A program made the position numbers and the translations under genes. The notes beneath the pieces were generated by a model that did not search any database, was not told the DNA's origin, and saw nothing but the letters and a program-made list of their open reading frames with translations. A stretch of 55,440 nt of DNA from a virus. The stretch covers positions 1 to 55,440 of IMG/VR virus record IMGVR_UViG_3300042090_000643; one strand, 5' to 3'. Within the stretch, counting starts at the first letter, position 1. Each line of letters starts with the position of its first letter. Below are positions 53,513 to 55,440 of this stretch, piece after piece.

Positions 53513-55440
53513 ATGATATTCTCTTCATGGCTCCTGGTTGCGCGTCCGACTGAGCAGAAGATCCAATTGCTCAAGACTCAAGGTCTTACAGATCAGGAAA
53601 TCGAGTGGTGCATTGAGGCTGATCCAACCGAAAAGGACTATGTCCAGTGGATAGCCTCGATGTACAAGGGCAAGTCAATCACCAGAGGACAGCCCAACAC
53701 CAAGCTCATCAATCTCCCTGAGGACATCGAGAAGATCAACAAGCAGCTGGCGATCTTCAACAAACTTCGCCGGTCTCCCAAGTTCAAAGGTGAAAAGGAC
53801 ATATTCAAGTACACTCCGGCAACTCTCTATGATGCTGTGGGTGAAGGGGAATCAACTCTCGAGCAGGGAGAAGAAGCTCCTGTGGCTCCTGCTGAAGTTA
53901 CTTGGGATCAGATGTCTGAGGGTGCCAAAAGAGAGTGGATGGACGCGAACTTTGACAAGGTCAAAGATCAGATCCTGAGTGGCAAGAACTTCGCTGGCGC
54001 CGAACTCATTGTGGATGAATCCGGAGAGACGGCTGCTTCCTTTGAGCCTCATGAATTCAAGCCCAAATATGACGACACGATGACCTGCAGCGTCTGCCAG
54101 AAATTAAAGGATGGACACGATGATCCCTTCGTTCCTACAGAGGGCAGATACCAAATCATCAAGGTCACTGATCCTCGTGCTCTCTCGGCTCTGTCACAAG
54201 GAACCAACTGGTGCACCAAAAACGAGGGCACTGCCGCTCACTATCTCGAGAAGGGGCCAGATTATGTCTTCTTCTTGAATGGAGCGCAGTATGCTCAGTG
54301 GGATCCCAATGGTGGCAACTTCCTGAATCCCAAGGACTCACCCTTTGCGAAGGAAACTCCTTTGCGTGGATTCTCCTATGTGACTGATGCTCAGTGCAGA
54401 GCCTTCGTAGCGAAGCTCCAGAAGTGGTTCAAGACCAACAAGCAGCCGGTGCCTGAAACTCTGAAGCCATTTCTGACCGATCGTGCGAAGATCGAGAAAA
54501 CCATCGAGAGGAAGAAGGAAAAGGGAACTCTAACCCTTGCTCAGATGTTTGAGTTGAACAAGATTCCGTTCTCTCAGTACATGTTTCGCGAAGATGGCAA
54601 GACTCCACTCAGCAAGCCAGAAGGACAGAAGATTGTCCAGGATCTGGCAGATCAGTGGCTTCCCTCTGCCAAGTTCGCTGATGTGGTTTGGTTCATCAAG
54701 CAGCTGCAATGGGAGTCCAACTACCGTCGGAGTTCTTCTCAAAGTGCCAACTCTAAGGTGGCCGCCGCAGAGCCGTACCTGCTACAGAAGATGACCATGA
54801 ACGACCTGCAGGCGGTCCTCACCTATTACAAACAGAACTTCGTCAGCAACACCTATCTCAGAGTCAATGCTGAGAAGCCTTGGCCAGAGTTCGAAGAAGC
54901 AGCAATTGCCTTGCTGAAGCAGGGAGTGGCAACTCCGCCTCCGACTACCAAGGATTCATACGACACTGAGACTACCGGCATCGAGAAGGTCGGAAACAAG
55001 CTGGAGGCCTTCCTCAAGCAATACTACTACAGATGCTCGTCGCCTTGGCGCCAGGATCTTCATGACCTCGTTCTGGCTTGCTGTTCTACGAGATTCGGAG
55101 ATGTACTGACATTCAATGCTTTCAAGAATTACAAGGAGCGTGATGCTAGTCTTGAAGCAGCCATGATTGCAGTAAAAGATGACTACGACATGATGTATTA
55201 CTACGGAGGAACTTCAGGCGAGTTCGCGTTCAATAACACAAATTCCTATGGTTCCAAAGAGAGATGGACGTCTCCTCCTCACATTGCTCCCAAGCGGTGG
55301 CCTGAGCTCGAGCAACTGTTGCTCTCACTTCTGGCAGACGACAAGAATAATCGCATGCCAGAGATCATTAAGAAGTATGAGAAGCTGTGTGGTCAGAAAC
55401 TTGAAGGTGCTGATCTCACAGCGGTTGAGTACGGAAAGCT
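53513..55440 (+). CDS. large unknown protein, C-terminus cut by window edge
   Basis: 642 codons visible, still open at the right edge. ATG behind GGAAG. N-terminus KIQLLKTQGLTDQEIEWCIEADPTEKDYVQW looks like a small helical unit. A distinctive segment at residues ~225-265, LSQGTNWCTKNEGTAAHYL then DYVFFLNG, recalls the W-C-T...Y-L...Y motif of PcfJ-like and related phage proteins of unknown function, preceded by a TCSVCQK pair. The remainder is Lys/Gln-rich and helical. Function not assigned. Confidence 0.65.
   Translation, partial: MIFSSWLLVARPTEQKIQLLKTQGLTDQEIEWCIEADPTEKDYVQWIASMYKGKSITRGQPNTKLINLPEDIEKINKQLAIFNKLRRSPKFKGEKDIFKYTPATLYDAVGEGESTLEQGEEAPVAPAEVTWDQMSEGAKREWMDANFDKVKDQILSGKNFAGAELIVDESGETAASFEPHEFKPKYDDTMTCSVCQKLKDGHDDPFVPTEGRYQIIKVTDPRALSALSQGTNWCTKNEGTAAHYLEKGPDYVFFLNGAQYAQWDPNGGNFLNPKDSPFAKETPLRGFSYVTDAQCRAFVAKLQKWFKTNKQPVPETLKPFLTDRAKIEKTIERKKEKGTLTLAQMFELNKIPFSQYMFREDGKTPLSKPEGQKIVQDLADQWLPSAKFADVVWFIKQLQWESNYRRSSSQSANSKVAAAEPYLLQKMTMNDLQAVLTYYKQNFVSNTYLRVNAEKPWPEFEEAAIALLKQGVATPPPTTKDSYDTETTGIEKVGNKLEAFLKQYYYRCSSPWRQDLHDLVLACCSTRFGDVLTFNAFKNYKERDASLEAAMIAVKDDYDMMYYYGGTSGEFAFNNTNSYGSKERWTSPPHIAPKRWPELEQLLLSLLADDKNNRMPEIIKKYEKLCGQKLEGADLTAVEYGK

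Overview
The window is part of a tailed dsDNA bacteriophage genome. Evidence is a tape-measure/baseplate gene run, a phage-type replication and recombination module, two clusters of tRNA genes with encoded CCA ends, and at least seven homing-type elements. The gp27-like hub and the OB-fold spike argue for a contractile (myovirus-like) tail, but no sheath or capsid gene is in view. The host cannot be named from the sequence.

Layout. (1) 1-16967, minus strand: read right to left, a replication initiator with an 11-bp iteron array inside its gene, an AAA+ helicase loader, three small tail-morphogenesis genes, the tape measure protein, an SLT-lysozyme baseplate protein, a second tail protein, a hub, a spike and a further structural gene cut by the left edge. 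(2) 17153-23577, plus strand: an adenosylcobalamin-type ribonucleotide reductase with an HNH intein right after its radical cysteine, a MazG-like pyrophosphohydrolase, two small membrane proteins and a zinc protein. (3) 23576-26915: tRNA cluster 1, ten tRNAs (Val, Gly, Asp, Ala, Glu) interrupted by two homing-endonuclease-like genes and a small coiled-coil gene. (4) 27097-50817, plus strand: XPD/DinG-like helicase, DnaB-like helicase, HAD phosphatase, HU-like protein, likely ssDNA-binding protein, DnaQ-like exonuclease, RuvC, RecA/UvsX, a Rad50-like half-SMC and an SbcD-like nuclease, a dCMP deaminase, a CheY-like receiver protein, a metallophosphoesterase and peptide deformylase. (5) 50824-55440: small genes, a second leader peptide, an EDxHD-type endonuclease, tRNA cluster 2 (Pro x3, Phe and a decayed Gln) and a large protein cut by the right edge.

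The most interesting signal is upstream of tRNA cluster 1. A 34-codon leader ORF (23867-23971) has 19 GNN codons within a 22-codon run. The ten tRNAs downstream read GNN codons only. The end of the leader forms a long antiterminator hairpin that is mutually exclusive with an intrinsic terminator touching the first tRNA. This is the architecture of ribosome-mediated attenuation in which a phage tRNA operon would sense shortage of its own products. A 19-codon ORF rich in Pro, Phe, Gln and Arg codons lies upstream of the Pro/Phe/(Gln) cluster 2 and may be a second example. Both leaders, and four other gene starts, follow the same bipartite motif (AMCCGRTYCK, 13 bases, TAGANN), a candidate phage promoter.
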